Below the pieces are notes generated by a model. The model searched no databases. It saw nothing but the letters and a program-made list of their open reading frames with translations, and had not been told where the DNA came from. Of a DNA stretch of 64,000 nt, positions 12,901 to 24,700 are shown one piece after another. A program made the position numbers and the translations under genes. This DNA comes from Burhinus oedicnemus (taxonomy: Eukaryota > Chordata > Aves > Charadriiformes > Burhinidae): NCBI GenBank assembly GCA_008921705.1, contig VFFE01007078.1, forward strand, positions 1,484,507-1,548,506. The letters run 5' to 3'. How positions within the stretch are numbered: position 1 is the first letter of the stretch; every line of letters begins with the position of its first letter.

Positions 12901-15900
12901 GCCGTTCCTTTAATTTGTTGAGAGAGCACTCTCGGTTGGGCAGCGCTGTTACGGTTTGGTTACAGAAGGTCACAACTGTAGTACAGGAAGTAAAAGAAAA
13001 AAAAAAACCAAAACAACCCAAAGGCTGTTAATTGCAGTCATCAAAATCGATTACCAAAGCTTATCTTGGTGTAAATTCTGTCGATAAACCTGGGTTTATT
13101 GAGAAGATGCTCCTTCAGCTTGAATTTTGGATCTGTTCTTTACTAAAATATCTAAGGGAACCATAACCAAAAGTCTTCCAGCCCCACTCCTTAATTTCCT
13201 AGGGAAACGAAGCGACTTTACAAAGTGTCTTTGTTCTCTCCTGTTTTTTTCATGGACTAAAAAAAAAGTAAAGTGTAGGAAAGCTATGAAAATAGAAACC
13301 AAACCTTGAACAGTATCATTATTTTGTGGGTACGGAACAAGTGGGACTTAATGCAACTAAATACTTAGGTAAATAAAGAATGTGGAATGAGTAGATGTTA
13401 AACTGTTGCTGTATATTCTGTTTCATTTAGATGTTTAATTTTGGCAGCAGTTAAGCTTGTTTGTCTTTACAGAAATAAAAGCTGAACCTGAGTAATGTTT
13501 GTGTTATTAAGCGAGTTTTTCAGCTGACATAACAGAATTGTGTGATTGTAACCGGAAGCATTAGATTAAGCAGAGGAATTAACTCAAAACTATTCAAGCG
13601 TGTGTCATGTACTGTTTTCCCTGTTTCCCCCCAGCATGTTCATGTTTGAAATGTCCTGTGTAATGGCCCAGTGATGCATAAGCATGAATATTAAATGTTT
13701 TATGCCTTTGCTATGTGAGGAAGATATTTCTGAAAAGGTTTTATGTTAAGATTTCTATTTTCCCTTCCTCGTCTTGATGCCAGTCCAAGTCTGTTGAGCA
13801 GTTTACAGTCTCTGTGAGGCATGCTTTAATTTGCACTGTAGTTTATTATCTGTAATTATTCATTGAAACTGTCAGATGGTTAGGATGAGTAATAAAGTTG
13901 CTTTGAGAAGTCTGCTTTGGGTCAGGTTCTTTGTTGAGCAGGTGCTTGGTGTCCAGTTCGATTCTTGGCTGGGTTGGAGCTGGGAGTAATGGAGATGTTT
14001 TTGTTGGGGACATATCTCTAGGAAGCGGTTCAGGTATAGCTGCATGTGTGCGCTTCCTTTTCTCGCTTTTCTGTTGAGTTAGGAGCCTGCTTCCTCGTGC
14101 CCCTGGGGTGGGAATTATACATATACAGCTTTTTGGATCCAGATGCCTGAACACATTACACTTGCTGCTGCTGCTGTTAGTGGTGCAGGAGGTAGCAGCA
14201 GAGATAGGCTTTTGGTTCTTGTAGGAGAAAGGGATTTATACTGCTTGCCTTTTAGTCATATTTTCACTCCTGCTCTTCTGTTTCAGTCTTCCCGATTCTC
14301 TTTGCAGTATTCCCTTTATTCTAGGACCCAGGGTGTAACTGCTGTCTTCTGGAGTACAGTTTTCCTGTGTGGAAACATTGGTGAACTGTTCACCTTTTGA
14401 TTTTATACACAGACTTCTGGTTTCATAACTTCTGATCGCTGATCAAAGTTTTGACATAGGATGGTGTAAATGATGCGTTGGATTTAATATTTTGAGTTTG
14501 TTACCTTCTCTCCTGCCTGTGTCATAAAGAGGGGGAGAAGGCTGATGCTAGGATACGAAAGGGGATCTCTTTGCTCAGTGTGATTTTCACTAGACTTGCA
14601 CCCCAGTCAAGGTTCATAATTCAGCTGAACCACTGAGGCTGGTAGAGATCTGTCGGCAGCAATCAGGATAAAATTTTCAGTGTGCTTTGAACTGTGCAGA
14701 GATCTAATTTGAGATTCCTGTAACCCAGTAATTGCACTAATAGTGAACTCAGTGATGCATGACAAGAGGATATGCTTCTATATCTTAAAAGAACGCATCT
14801 ATACACTGCACTTAGTTTTTAAGTTTTAGCTCTGCGGAGGAGGAAGTGCAGTGAGGACCACTGACTTCCAGTTGTCCTCAGCATTTCGGTCTGAAGGTGC
14901 AGAGAATGCTTATTTAAAGTATTTATAATAGCTGGAACCATTGATGTCAATAACGGACAATAACAGAATTATTTGGTCAACTGAAGGTCATTAATTCCCA
15001 GTGGTAGTAGTTCTGGTCCCTGAATAATGTTACGCATTTTTCCTGTCTTCTCCATCTCTACATAAGCTGTCTGCACAACTGTAGGCAGCAGGAGAAAGGA
15101 TTAGTCCTGCCCAGTTCCCCACCCTTTGGGACTGAATTTCCAACTGCGGGAACTTGTGTGCATGGCAAACTGTCGACACTTGCTTCCTGGATTTGCAATT
15201 TAGAAATGGAAAAGCTAGGCTCTCCAAAGTTCTAAGCAGCGTGACCTTCCTTTTCAGAATAACCAAGGCCCGTATTCCTTCTACAGAAAATCTCAGTTGT
15301 CTGCATTCTGTATGAATTTATTGACTTGCGTTCCAATGATCAGTTTTGTTTTGCGAGATAGCCTCGCAGTTGTTGTGTTCAAAGCTCTTGTGTCGGAAGA
15401 ATTATCTCTAAATATTCTGAATGTCCTTTAAAACTTATCTTGAATGCCTCAGAAGTGCCAAAATACAGAAAACAAGAAATTTGTCTTGCCGAGTGCTGGA
15501 AGGAAAGCAAATAACCAGGAAGAGGCATAAGGGGCTTTGTATGAGAGAAGAGTGTAGGTATTCCTGTCTGCCAGAGCTGGCACAAACTTGTTTTCCTCCA
15601 TATCTCCTGTTTGTGTCACTGGACCAGCATCTATCAGAAGAGGTGACACTGGCTACTGGCAGTGTGCTTTCTGTCACTTGACTTCGGCTTTTGTGAAACA
15701 TGATGAGTTGAAGCCTGTGATAAGGATAAAACAGTAGAAATTGTTTTTTAACTTGTTTGGGTTTAGGCAGCTTTTTTTTTTTTTTCTTCACTAGATTTTG
15801 TAAATTGAGCTTGTATTGGTCATGTAGCAGCAGCTGTAGAAATACAACATTTAATGCAACAGTCAGTTCTGCCTGTGACCTTAATTACTGATACATTAGT

Positions 15901-18677
15901 CTGCCTTTTTTTTTTCCCGATCGCATACTATTTTTTTTTCTTTCCTTTCCTTTAGCTTGTCTCATTCCATGAATTGTACAAAGAGCAAAGCAACGGTGTA
16001 GGCTCTGCTTTTCTAGTAATAGTTAAAAGCAACATTTTTACTTTTTAAATGTATGTACATATGTACATTCTTTTTTAATTCTGTCCCTGCAGATGGAGGA
16101 GAAAAGCTGTTGCTAAATAGGTGGGTTTTTTAAACTTTGAAAGTTGATGGATGACATTAAAAGTCAGGACACGATCATTATTTGGCTTGTATGAGTCTAA
16201 CGTGTTTCTGGTTGCTCAAGAGGATCTAAGAATAATTTGGATGGGAGAGATGCTGTTAGGGGTGCTGTCTGAAACAACTTTAAACCCTCTGCAAGATCAT
16301 CAAATACTGGGGCAATGTGACTGTCAAAGTACATTAAGGAAAGATAATTTTTGCCTGAACATCTTATGGATGCAGATGAGTAAGTAGGAAAAAAATAGAA
16401 AACTGCTTTGAATAATAAATTACACCACTCACATATGTTCATCACTTGCTAGCTATTTTTTTGTCTGTGATGCTAGTTTGTAACATGTCCATTAACTTTA
16501 TTGTTATGGAGAAATTGGATCTCCACATCCTTGAGTTTCAATATATCATTTATTCTTTAATATTTATCCTAGAGGTGATAAATATATACAATTGTTACGA
16601 TGGTGGACTTTTTTCATCTCTTTGCAAGTTGTTGGTGTAGAGTATTGGGGCTGATTAAAATTAGTAGAGTAAAGCTGATCTTAATACTTGCCCAGACCTT
16701 GACATATGCAAGACTCTTGTGTTGGCAGGGTGTTACTTTGTCAGTTGTTAATTCAGGAGACTAAAATATGTTTTACGTAGCTTACTTATTTTTGTGGGAA
16801 AGCATATGCTGATATTGCTGCTGTCTTTGGTTAGTGCGAGAACTTCTTACTCTTACTAGCCCCAGTTTGAATTCTAAAACCTAAGCCATGAATGAGTTTA
16901 AAAAAAATATTCAGATTCCCCAATAAATTTCCTTTTGGCATTTATATTTAGGTTTCTTTATAGATATACTGTTGTTACTCATTAAAACATTTATCTTATA
17001 ATGAAAGTCTTTCATATAGATGCCAAAAGCACAGTATGTATTAATAACTCATGGAAGAAAAAATAATACATAAAATAACATGAAAAACAGTTACAGAAGG
17101 TGTTCATGGAGAGTAGATTACTGAGGGCTATTTATATACCTAAACAAGCAGTATCTGAACAATTCATGTCAGTGAACTATTGTAGCTGTCTTCTGTGCAG
17201 ACTGATTCTTGGTTTTGTTGGTTTTTTTTTTAAGCTTGCTGATATTAGAGGTCACAGTAGGAGGTGAGGTGAAATGGGGACCTGGAAGTGCTTCCATTAA
17301 TTTGCTTAGTGACCTTAAGAAAATTACTCAGTTTCTTTTGCTCATTTTAGGAATGTGTCATAATAGGGCTAACTCTTAATGACTTGGAATGGTGTAGACT
17401 TCATACTTTCATTTAAGATGCTTTGGAAAGGTTTGTAAACATTATTAGAGCTGAAAACTCTTCAGATAGTTTCATTATTCCGCATTGTTTGGAGAAAGTA
17501 TAGTATCTTCTCCAGCTGGTTTCTATTCTCACTTGAGGTTTTGTTGAGTTTGCTGGGGGTTATTTTGTTTTTTATTTTACTTTGTTATCATTCTTCCATT
17601 GTTGATGTGAAATGGTAACCTGACATGAAATACTGGCTTTTTTTACCCTAGTTTCAAGACTAAGAGAAACGTACTGCGTGCAATTCCCCCCCTTTTTTAA
17701 AAAAAACTATACATTCCTACAAGTAGTGATTTTCTTTAAAAAAAAAAAAAAATTTTTGCNNNNNNNNNNNNNNNNNNNNTTTTTTTTTTTTTTTTTGTAA
17801 AAATAAGTTGTGTTCTTATATGGCAGTTAGTCACAACTGTATGCGGCTGTGAAACCATACTTTAATTAGCCTTATCTTGAAGGTTATACAGATCGGTTTA
17901 GCCTATTTAACTTGAATATTTATAAATGCAGCAAATGAAAGACATGAAAAAAGAAATCACTGATTCAAACTACTTAAATTGGATTTAAATGTCAAGTTGA
18001 CGATGTGGAATTACATTAAAGTAATTAAGTTTTTTAAATGAAGTAGGTAGTCTTTGCTACTGGTAAAGTTTCCAAGATTTTCACCTTGGTCAACTGGTGG
18101 ATATTATTAAAGCAGTAGTAGTTTGCTTCTAATTGCACCTTAGCGGCTGGGTGATGATGAGAGACTCTAGAATTAGACTTAATGGTAGTTTTGTAATCAG
18201 TTTGGGTTTTATTAATAAATATGCCAGGGTCTTGAGTTTATTTCTACTTCAACAGACAAATAAAAGAAGTATAAAGCTATTACAGGGGGACAATGTGGAA
18301 CCGCAGCGTGGTTTAGCAGTAATGCATGCAAGCTGCACTTCTAGTTTGTTTTCCTTTCACAAACATGTCTCTGCATGATCTGGAGTAAATAAGTGGAAAA
18401 CCAAAGATGAAGTAGAAATTGGAAGAAAGGTTTTCTGTAGAAGTTTTGTGTAACTGGGCGCTGACAGAGGGGCTGTTGATTCTGACCTGGGGCTTCTACC
18501 TATATCGCTGTGAGCACTGCAGTCTTTGTCTGAAGTTTCTTCAGAGCGTGTGCGCTGAAGCTGTGGTGCAGTATCGTCTCTGTGTGATGGCCTCAGTGTT
18601 GATGTGAGATTGGATCCTTCTGGTCCGAATGGAAACTGCTATATATTAACAGCCATTTATCTTTCTTCCTTTTTGAG
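12063..18677 (+). other. ZC3H7A: ZC3H7A intron 1
   Basis: A long first intron whose first 800 bases are still CpG island. The rest is AT-rich without recognisable exons or interspersed repeats. It holds a 20-N gap at 17760-17779 and a perfect 16-bp palindrome at 16053-16068. Open frames near 14143, 15421 and 16151 have no recognisable homology. Confidence 0.6.
17760..17779. other. Assembly gap (20 N)
   Basis: Twenty N flanked on the left by A15 plus TTTTTGC and on the right by T17. The fixed length suggests a placeholder, so the true missing length is unknown. Confidence 0.95.
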
Positions 18678-18781
18678 GAGTGGCATATCCGGAAAGTGGA
18701 TGTTCAGGATAACATGTCCAATGTGTCGGAAGAGAGGAGCACTAGACAACAGGACATTAAGAAAGGACTCCAGTTTATAGA
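18678..18781 (+). CDS. ZC3H7A: ZC3H7A exon 2 (start codon exon)
   Basis: The ATG is at 18714 and encodes residues 1-22 plus two bases of residue 23. The donor is GA|gtatga. The acceptor is probably TTTTGAG|gag after a pyrimidine tract, but TTCAG|gataac at 18708 is an alternative. If the longer exon is right, an out-of-frame ATG at 18700 opens a short upstream ORF that overlaps the start. Confidence 0.85.
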
Positions 18782-21700
18782 GTATGATTTTTTGTGGTTT
18801 TATGCTTATACACATCTGTATAATGAGACGGATAGCTCTGGGAAAGTCCTTTTAATATAGCACCAGTGGAGGAAGGAGGAAGACCTATCTTTGTCCTCAG
18901 AATATTTGCTAACATGAACATGGAAACAGAGAGCAGTCTTAAAGAAAAGACAGAACCCCTCTTTATCCCTTGAAGGTGGGAGGGTATTCCTTTTCTGCCT
19001 TTGAGGAAAATCAGCATTGAATTTTTTTGGTGGGTGGAAAACGTTGATTGCCTGAAAAATCTACCTTATACTTATGGACAGCTACACCTAAGACTAGGTT
19101 ACTACTGAAAGGGGTGGGTTTGCTTACCACTACCGAAGTGTTTCAACTCTCTGGAGCTAAAAATTAACCTAATGAAAAAACATCTTAGTAGTTATTAAAT
19201 TTTCATTTGGATCAATGCCAAATTCTTCTCCAGAAGATCCTGGCTAGCTTAAAATCATTGTGAAATTTCACACTAGTTCACTGCTTGCATAAAGCATTCT
19301 TTGGGAGGGAAGAAAAGAAAAAAAAAAAGAAAACTGCCCTTTTAAAAATTAGTTAGAAACAGATTCTCAGATAATCTATATGAGAAGGGAAAGGGTTCCT
19401 ATTTTTGTTCCTGAAAAGTTAGAAGTAAATACCTCTCTTCTGTGCTAGAGAAAAAGTCTGTTGTGTGTCATACAAAAGAATTCTTAAAATTCCTGTAGTA
19501 TCGTTGGTATGACTTAATTAAAATTGATGTTTTCTTTTGACAGATATTTTGTCATTTTATAATACTTAGAAGAAGATTGCAGTTCTCCTCATGTATAATC
19601 TGTTTCTGCACAGGAGGAGGAGGAGAGGAAGGAAATTGTTTTTAAACAAACACCATTGAGGTTTTAAACTCAAAGCATTCAAAACCTTAATACGTTTTGA
19701 ACAGCAGAGTTAAGACTGGCTTTGTAATTTTAAATGAAAATGAGTCATTAGTAATAAGAAAACACAGCTGTTTAATCAAAACTAACCTACAGCACTCCCG
19801 ACTTGTTCAGTGTGGGCAATAGACAGTATTTAGCAATTTGCCTGTTGCAGCAAGTGAGACTGCTTTTCCTAAGAACCTGTATTCTCCCATGTGATCGTCT
19901 TTTAAGCAATATGTATAATGACTAAATTTTGTAATTTCTTTTTCTAGGTCTACTTTGCCCTATCCAGGGACACAAGAACAATATGAGGTAATGAAATTAC
20001 TTTTGCAATTCAGAGGGTTTTTAATAGGGGCATGTCTTATTTATTCTTGTTTTTAATTATCATTTAAGTAATGGTGTAGTATGAATGGTAATTTACAGTG
20101 TCTCAGTATTGGACTACTTGTGTTGTGATACAGGTATTCAGGTATTTGGATGCCTGGGATCATATATATGTGCTACATACATATATATGTACTCATACAG
20201 GAGTTCAGATTAGCTGTTTCTCTACTGGTGTTAGGGAGGAATTTGGGGCATTCATTGGATAAAACAATGTGCTATTCTGAGTGAAGTTTACAGTAGCACA
20301 GCAAAAGTGAGATAAAAGGACTTGAGTCACATAAGTCTTCGTAGCATATTTTGTTTCTGTACACGTTATTACTTTGCATAGTTTTTTACTTATATTTTCA
20401 GACTCATCTTTTTAGCATTTTTATCCAGTGGTAGGTGATTTCATTGGATTTGAGAACATATTAGATAAAAATGCAGTCGTTCAGATTTTAGATTAAAAAA
20501 AATCCTTTGCTCTGCAAAAGCAACCTTTGTGCACTACTGGTTTGCCAGTTGCTATGGCTGCCGCTTGCTAAAAGAATGTAGGGAACATATATATATATAT
20601 GTGTGTGTCTTTTTTAACTTATTTATACATAGTAATTTTCTTATCAGTAGTTCAGCCTCTCTTTTATTTACATGTATTGTGGTATTTAATATTAGAGATT
20701 GTCTTGGAAAAACATCAGAAGAAAAATACTAATACAGACAGAAGTCTTGCATTTCGATTCTGTGAAGTTACAAATATAAATTTTCTGTTTAAAAATGTAC
20801 TTGGAAATATGGTAGATAAACAACAAATAGTGCCGTTGATGAGTTTCTTTTCTTTGTTGCAGTTATTTATACGAGAGCTTGTTAGAAATCTTTTTAATGA
20901 AGGGAATGATGTATATCGAGAAGGTGATTGGAGAGGATCACTAAGTCACTATACGGAAGCTATAAATATAGCTGATTATGCTAATTCTGAAGAAATCCAT
21001 GTTTCTGACGATATTTTAGAGAAGCTGCACGTGAACAGGATAGCATGTTTTTCAAATATGGTAAGCTTCTGTTTAAACTGTATGATTTCTCAAGAACGAT
21101 GCGCTAACAGAGTATGAAGACACACAAAGTTTCCTAGTGAGTGAAAAGCTCTTGGTGTTGGTTTGAGAATTGGCATGTTTCAAATCATTTTGGCATATTC
21201 TTTAATCTCGTCTGTTTACAAGTATAATCGTGGAGATATTTTTAGTTACTAATACTAGAATGTTAACATAGAAGAGTCACAACAGGCTTGGAAGTTGATG
21301 GAACAGTATTTTTATCCATTTATACTGCTTATTGCACCCGAGTCTGCTGCTTTCTCTGTGGAATAAGATGGCTCTTGTGAAAGAGCTAAATTGTCTTCAT
21401 AACCATTATTGGATTTTACGTGAATGATGACCCTGCTTCTTTTTAGTTGCGTAAGTCGGTGACTTAGCAAAACTCATACATGCAGCGTGCAGTGGCCTTG
21501 GTGAATGTTTTGTAGTGTTTCAATACCTTCACCTAATACAGTTTAAATTCAGTATTTCAATGATAATAGTTGTGATTAGTGCCTTTTTTTCTTTTCTCTC
21601 CTCGTAGGGCTTGCATGAAAAAGTTCTAGAAGACTGTGAGATAGCATTAAGATTGAATGAAAACAATTTCAGAGCTCTCTATCGGAAAGCAAAAGCTTTG

Positions 21701-24700
21701 AATGAACTGGGAAGGTACAAGAAGGCTTATGATGCTGTAGCAAAATGTTCTCTTGCTGTGCCGCAGGTAGGTAAATTATATATTGATGATTATTTTTAAA
21801 GATTTAATACAGAAAACATATATTTACATCAAGACCATTGAAGGTTTTTTGGTTGTTTTGGGTTTTTTTAATGCAGTAAAATATTTTTTATTCCTAAGAA
21901 TTATTTTTTGTTGTGGAAGTGAAGACTGATAGCAGAGATTACAGTCCCTAAGCTCAGTTTGTTGTCTTAACTTTCAGCACAAGAAATAGTCAATTTGCAG
22001 TGAGCGTCAAGTACCGTAAACGTTAGCAATAAACACTAGAACCACTGAATTAATTGTTTAAAATTTTCTACAGTCGGAAGTATACTCATGACATAAAGAG
22101 AAAAAACACCCATAATGATAACGTACAATATTGCTTCTTTTGATAAGTGTATTTTAGCTTTCCAAGCATTTAGTAACATTTTTATCTGTGCTTTGTCCTC
22201 CATCTGAATCACTTACTATGCACCTCTAACGTTACGCGATACCTATATTAGCAAGCAGTGTGTGGTGTAATAGGAGAGGATCTGTAGACTGAAATGCTGG
22301 TCCTGAGGATCTGTTCTCTGTGGTTGGTTGTGGTTTTTTATTTTGTTGCTGTTTGGTGGTGTTTGTTTTTTTTAAAGAGTTGGAGTGCATGAAGTGCACT
22401 CCTGCCACACTTTCAATTTAGTTTCATCCAAAATGAATCTAATTTGGCTCTCTGAGACACTTCATAATGCAAACTAAAATGCAGTGAGAGGATGATTAAG
22501 AGATTCACTTCAGAAATGCATTCCTGATTTGAACTAAAATGCTGATGGAAACTACATTTGTTGCTCAAAATAGACTGATCACAGGACAGAATATTGAGAT
22601 GCATTTTTTTCGCCTTTCTACATAAAAATTACTGTGAAATTGCTAGACAAACTGTTGAGCATAGGTTTACCTCTTGATATAGAGAAGGTTTCAGTTGTGT
22701 TTCCAAGGACACAGCAATTTATCTGAATGTGTAACTTTGGACTTTGGATCCTCACTTTGCACCTCCAGATCTGAATATTTTCACTTAAGGTTTATATGAC
22801 TTTATATAAGTTTTATAAATAGCTTTTTCTAGCCACAGGACGCATTCTGAAAACTAAATTCTAAAACAATTTAAATGGATAGTTATCATAAGCATAGGAC
22901 AGAGTGAAGTATGACCAAGTTTTTAACTCAGCTTTTCTAGTTGTATGATGCAATTACTGCCAAAATACAGAGTTCTCATTAGATATTCAGCAGTGTTATG
23001 TAATCAGAAATGTGGCCTTCAATTTGTGAAAAAACAAAACAACAAAAGAACCTCATTCCTTCAAAAACCAAACACCCTCCCTAAATAAACAAACAAAAAA
23101 TACCCACCCACAAAAAACCCCACTTCTCTGAACTTCTCTGGTTTTGGAAAAATCTTTACATTATTTTAGATTCAAATAAGGCGAAGAGAAGGATACTGTC
23201 TATTTTCTGGCTTTTAAAAAAATTCCAAATACTGGAGTAATTTTGCTTGAAGGTAGCTGTATTTTTCAGTGTTAGCTTGCAGTCCCATATGCTTATGGAA
23301 GAGTAAAGATGCATTATGAGACATTCTGCATATAGGGATCTTGCAGAATATAGATTGAGATGTAAACATGTGTCTTGACTAGATGACAATACATGTAAAT
23401 TATGAAATTGTATTTGTCTTCTAGGATGAAAGTGTGATTAAGCTTACCCAAGAACTAGCTCAGAAACTAGGGTTAAAAATAAGGAAAGCATATGTAAGAG
23501 CAAAGGTAAGATTTTATTTTAACATTTTACATTGAGGTTTCCCTCTCTTGATACCAATTTTGTATTTAATGAAGGTATCTTTTCATTGCAGCCACCCTCC
23601 TCGAATTCAGTTTCTAGCGATGCTTCAACTCAGGTAAGGTTTTGTTTGTTCCAAGTGCAAGCTGGCTTTAAACTACAGGGAATAATTGTTTCATAATTTT
23701 ATGATGATGAAGTGAAAATTGTGCAATTGACATTTTATATAAGATGCTGTTACTTTGGACTTTAGGGTTCTGTTGATCTTTGTTCAGTTTTGCTATATAT
23801 TTGTGGCAGACTAGGACATAAGGTTATCATTCAAGTTATCTTTGTAGAATAAATGTTAGCTAAAACATTAAATCCAGTGCAATGAATATATTTACTTTTA
23901 ATGTCTTCAGGCAAGGGCATAGTTAATGTGCTTGCTTATTTATTTATGTATGTATGTATTTATTTATTTAATTGACAATTATCAAAGTGAAGGGTACTGG
24001 GATAAAATCCCTTTTAATTTATGCATTTGTCCAAATTCGACCTTCACTAGCAGCTGAAGTTGCATTTATTTGGCTCTTTGTAATGTGCCTGAATAGCAAT
24101 AATGAAGAGAAGTTGATCTTTATCTTACAGACTTGTTTCACAGGAATATAGACAATTTAGCTGTAACTGAATGAGGAAATGTAGGACCAGCTCATTTAAG
24201 ATGCTGTTTAGACTCTTTCATTCCCTGAGGTATCACTCTCAGTTTTGTTGGTTGGTTGCAGGTTTTTAGTGGTACCATGAGTGGATTTCAGTCTGCAAAA
24301 TAGATGCATTATCTAAAAAAGTATTTGATGTTTAAATTCCATTAGACTTCATAAATTTCAAATTTTATAAAACCTAAATTTGAGGACTCACATTCTTAGT
24401 CTGTAAATATGTATTTGAATATTTTTAATGGCTCTTGTGCAATGTGCTGAGAGGTATTTTTTTCTCACTTGCAGAATTCTTCTTCTGTAGAAGATATTGA
24501 GTTAGGTGAGTCTTGGTTGTGTGACAATATTAATACTAGGAAGCTAGATATACCATGCATATCTAGTTGTATTTGTTATGAAATTTCTTAAGAAAATTAA
24601 TCATTTGAAAGATCTGTGGTAAAAAGTCTGATCTGTTTATCTCTAAAGCTACATATTTAAGTGGCTGAGCAAATTTCCTTTCAGTCTCCTCAACTTCATA

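Noticed and set aside
11754..13021. Minus-strand open frames of 366 and 411 codons over the ZC3H7A CpG island
   Set aside because: The predicted proteins are Arg/Pro/Ala/Gly-rich with no recognisable domain, the two overlap in different frames, and both cover the promoter and first exon. High G+C depletes stop codons in all frames.
20599..20862. Open frame continuous with ZC3H7A exon 4 extending back into intron 3
   Set aside because: The clear TTGCAG acceptor at 20862 and exon 3 homology show this is intron; the upstream residues do not resemble the protein. The same applies to the frame before exon 13 (31425-31587).
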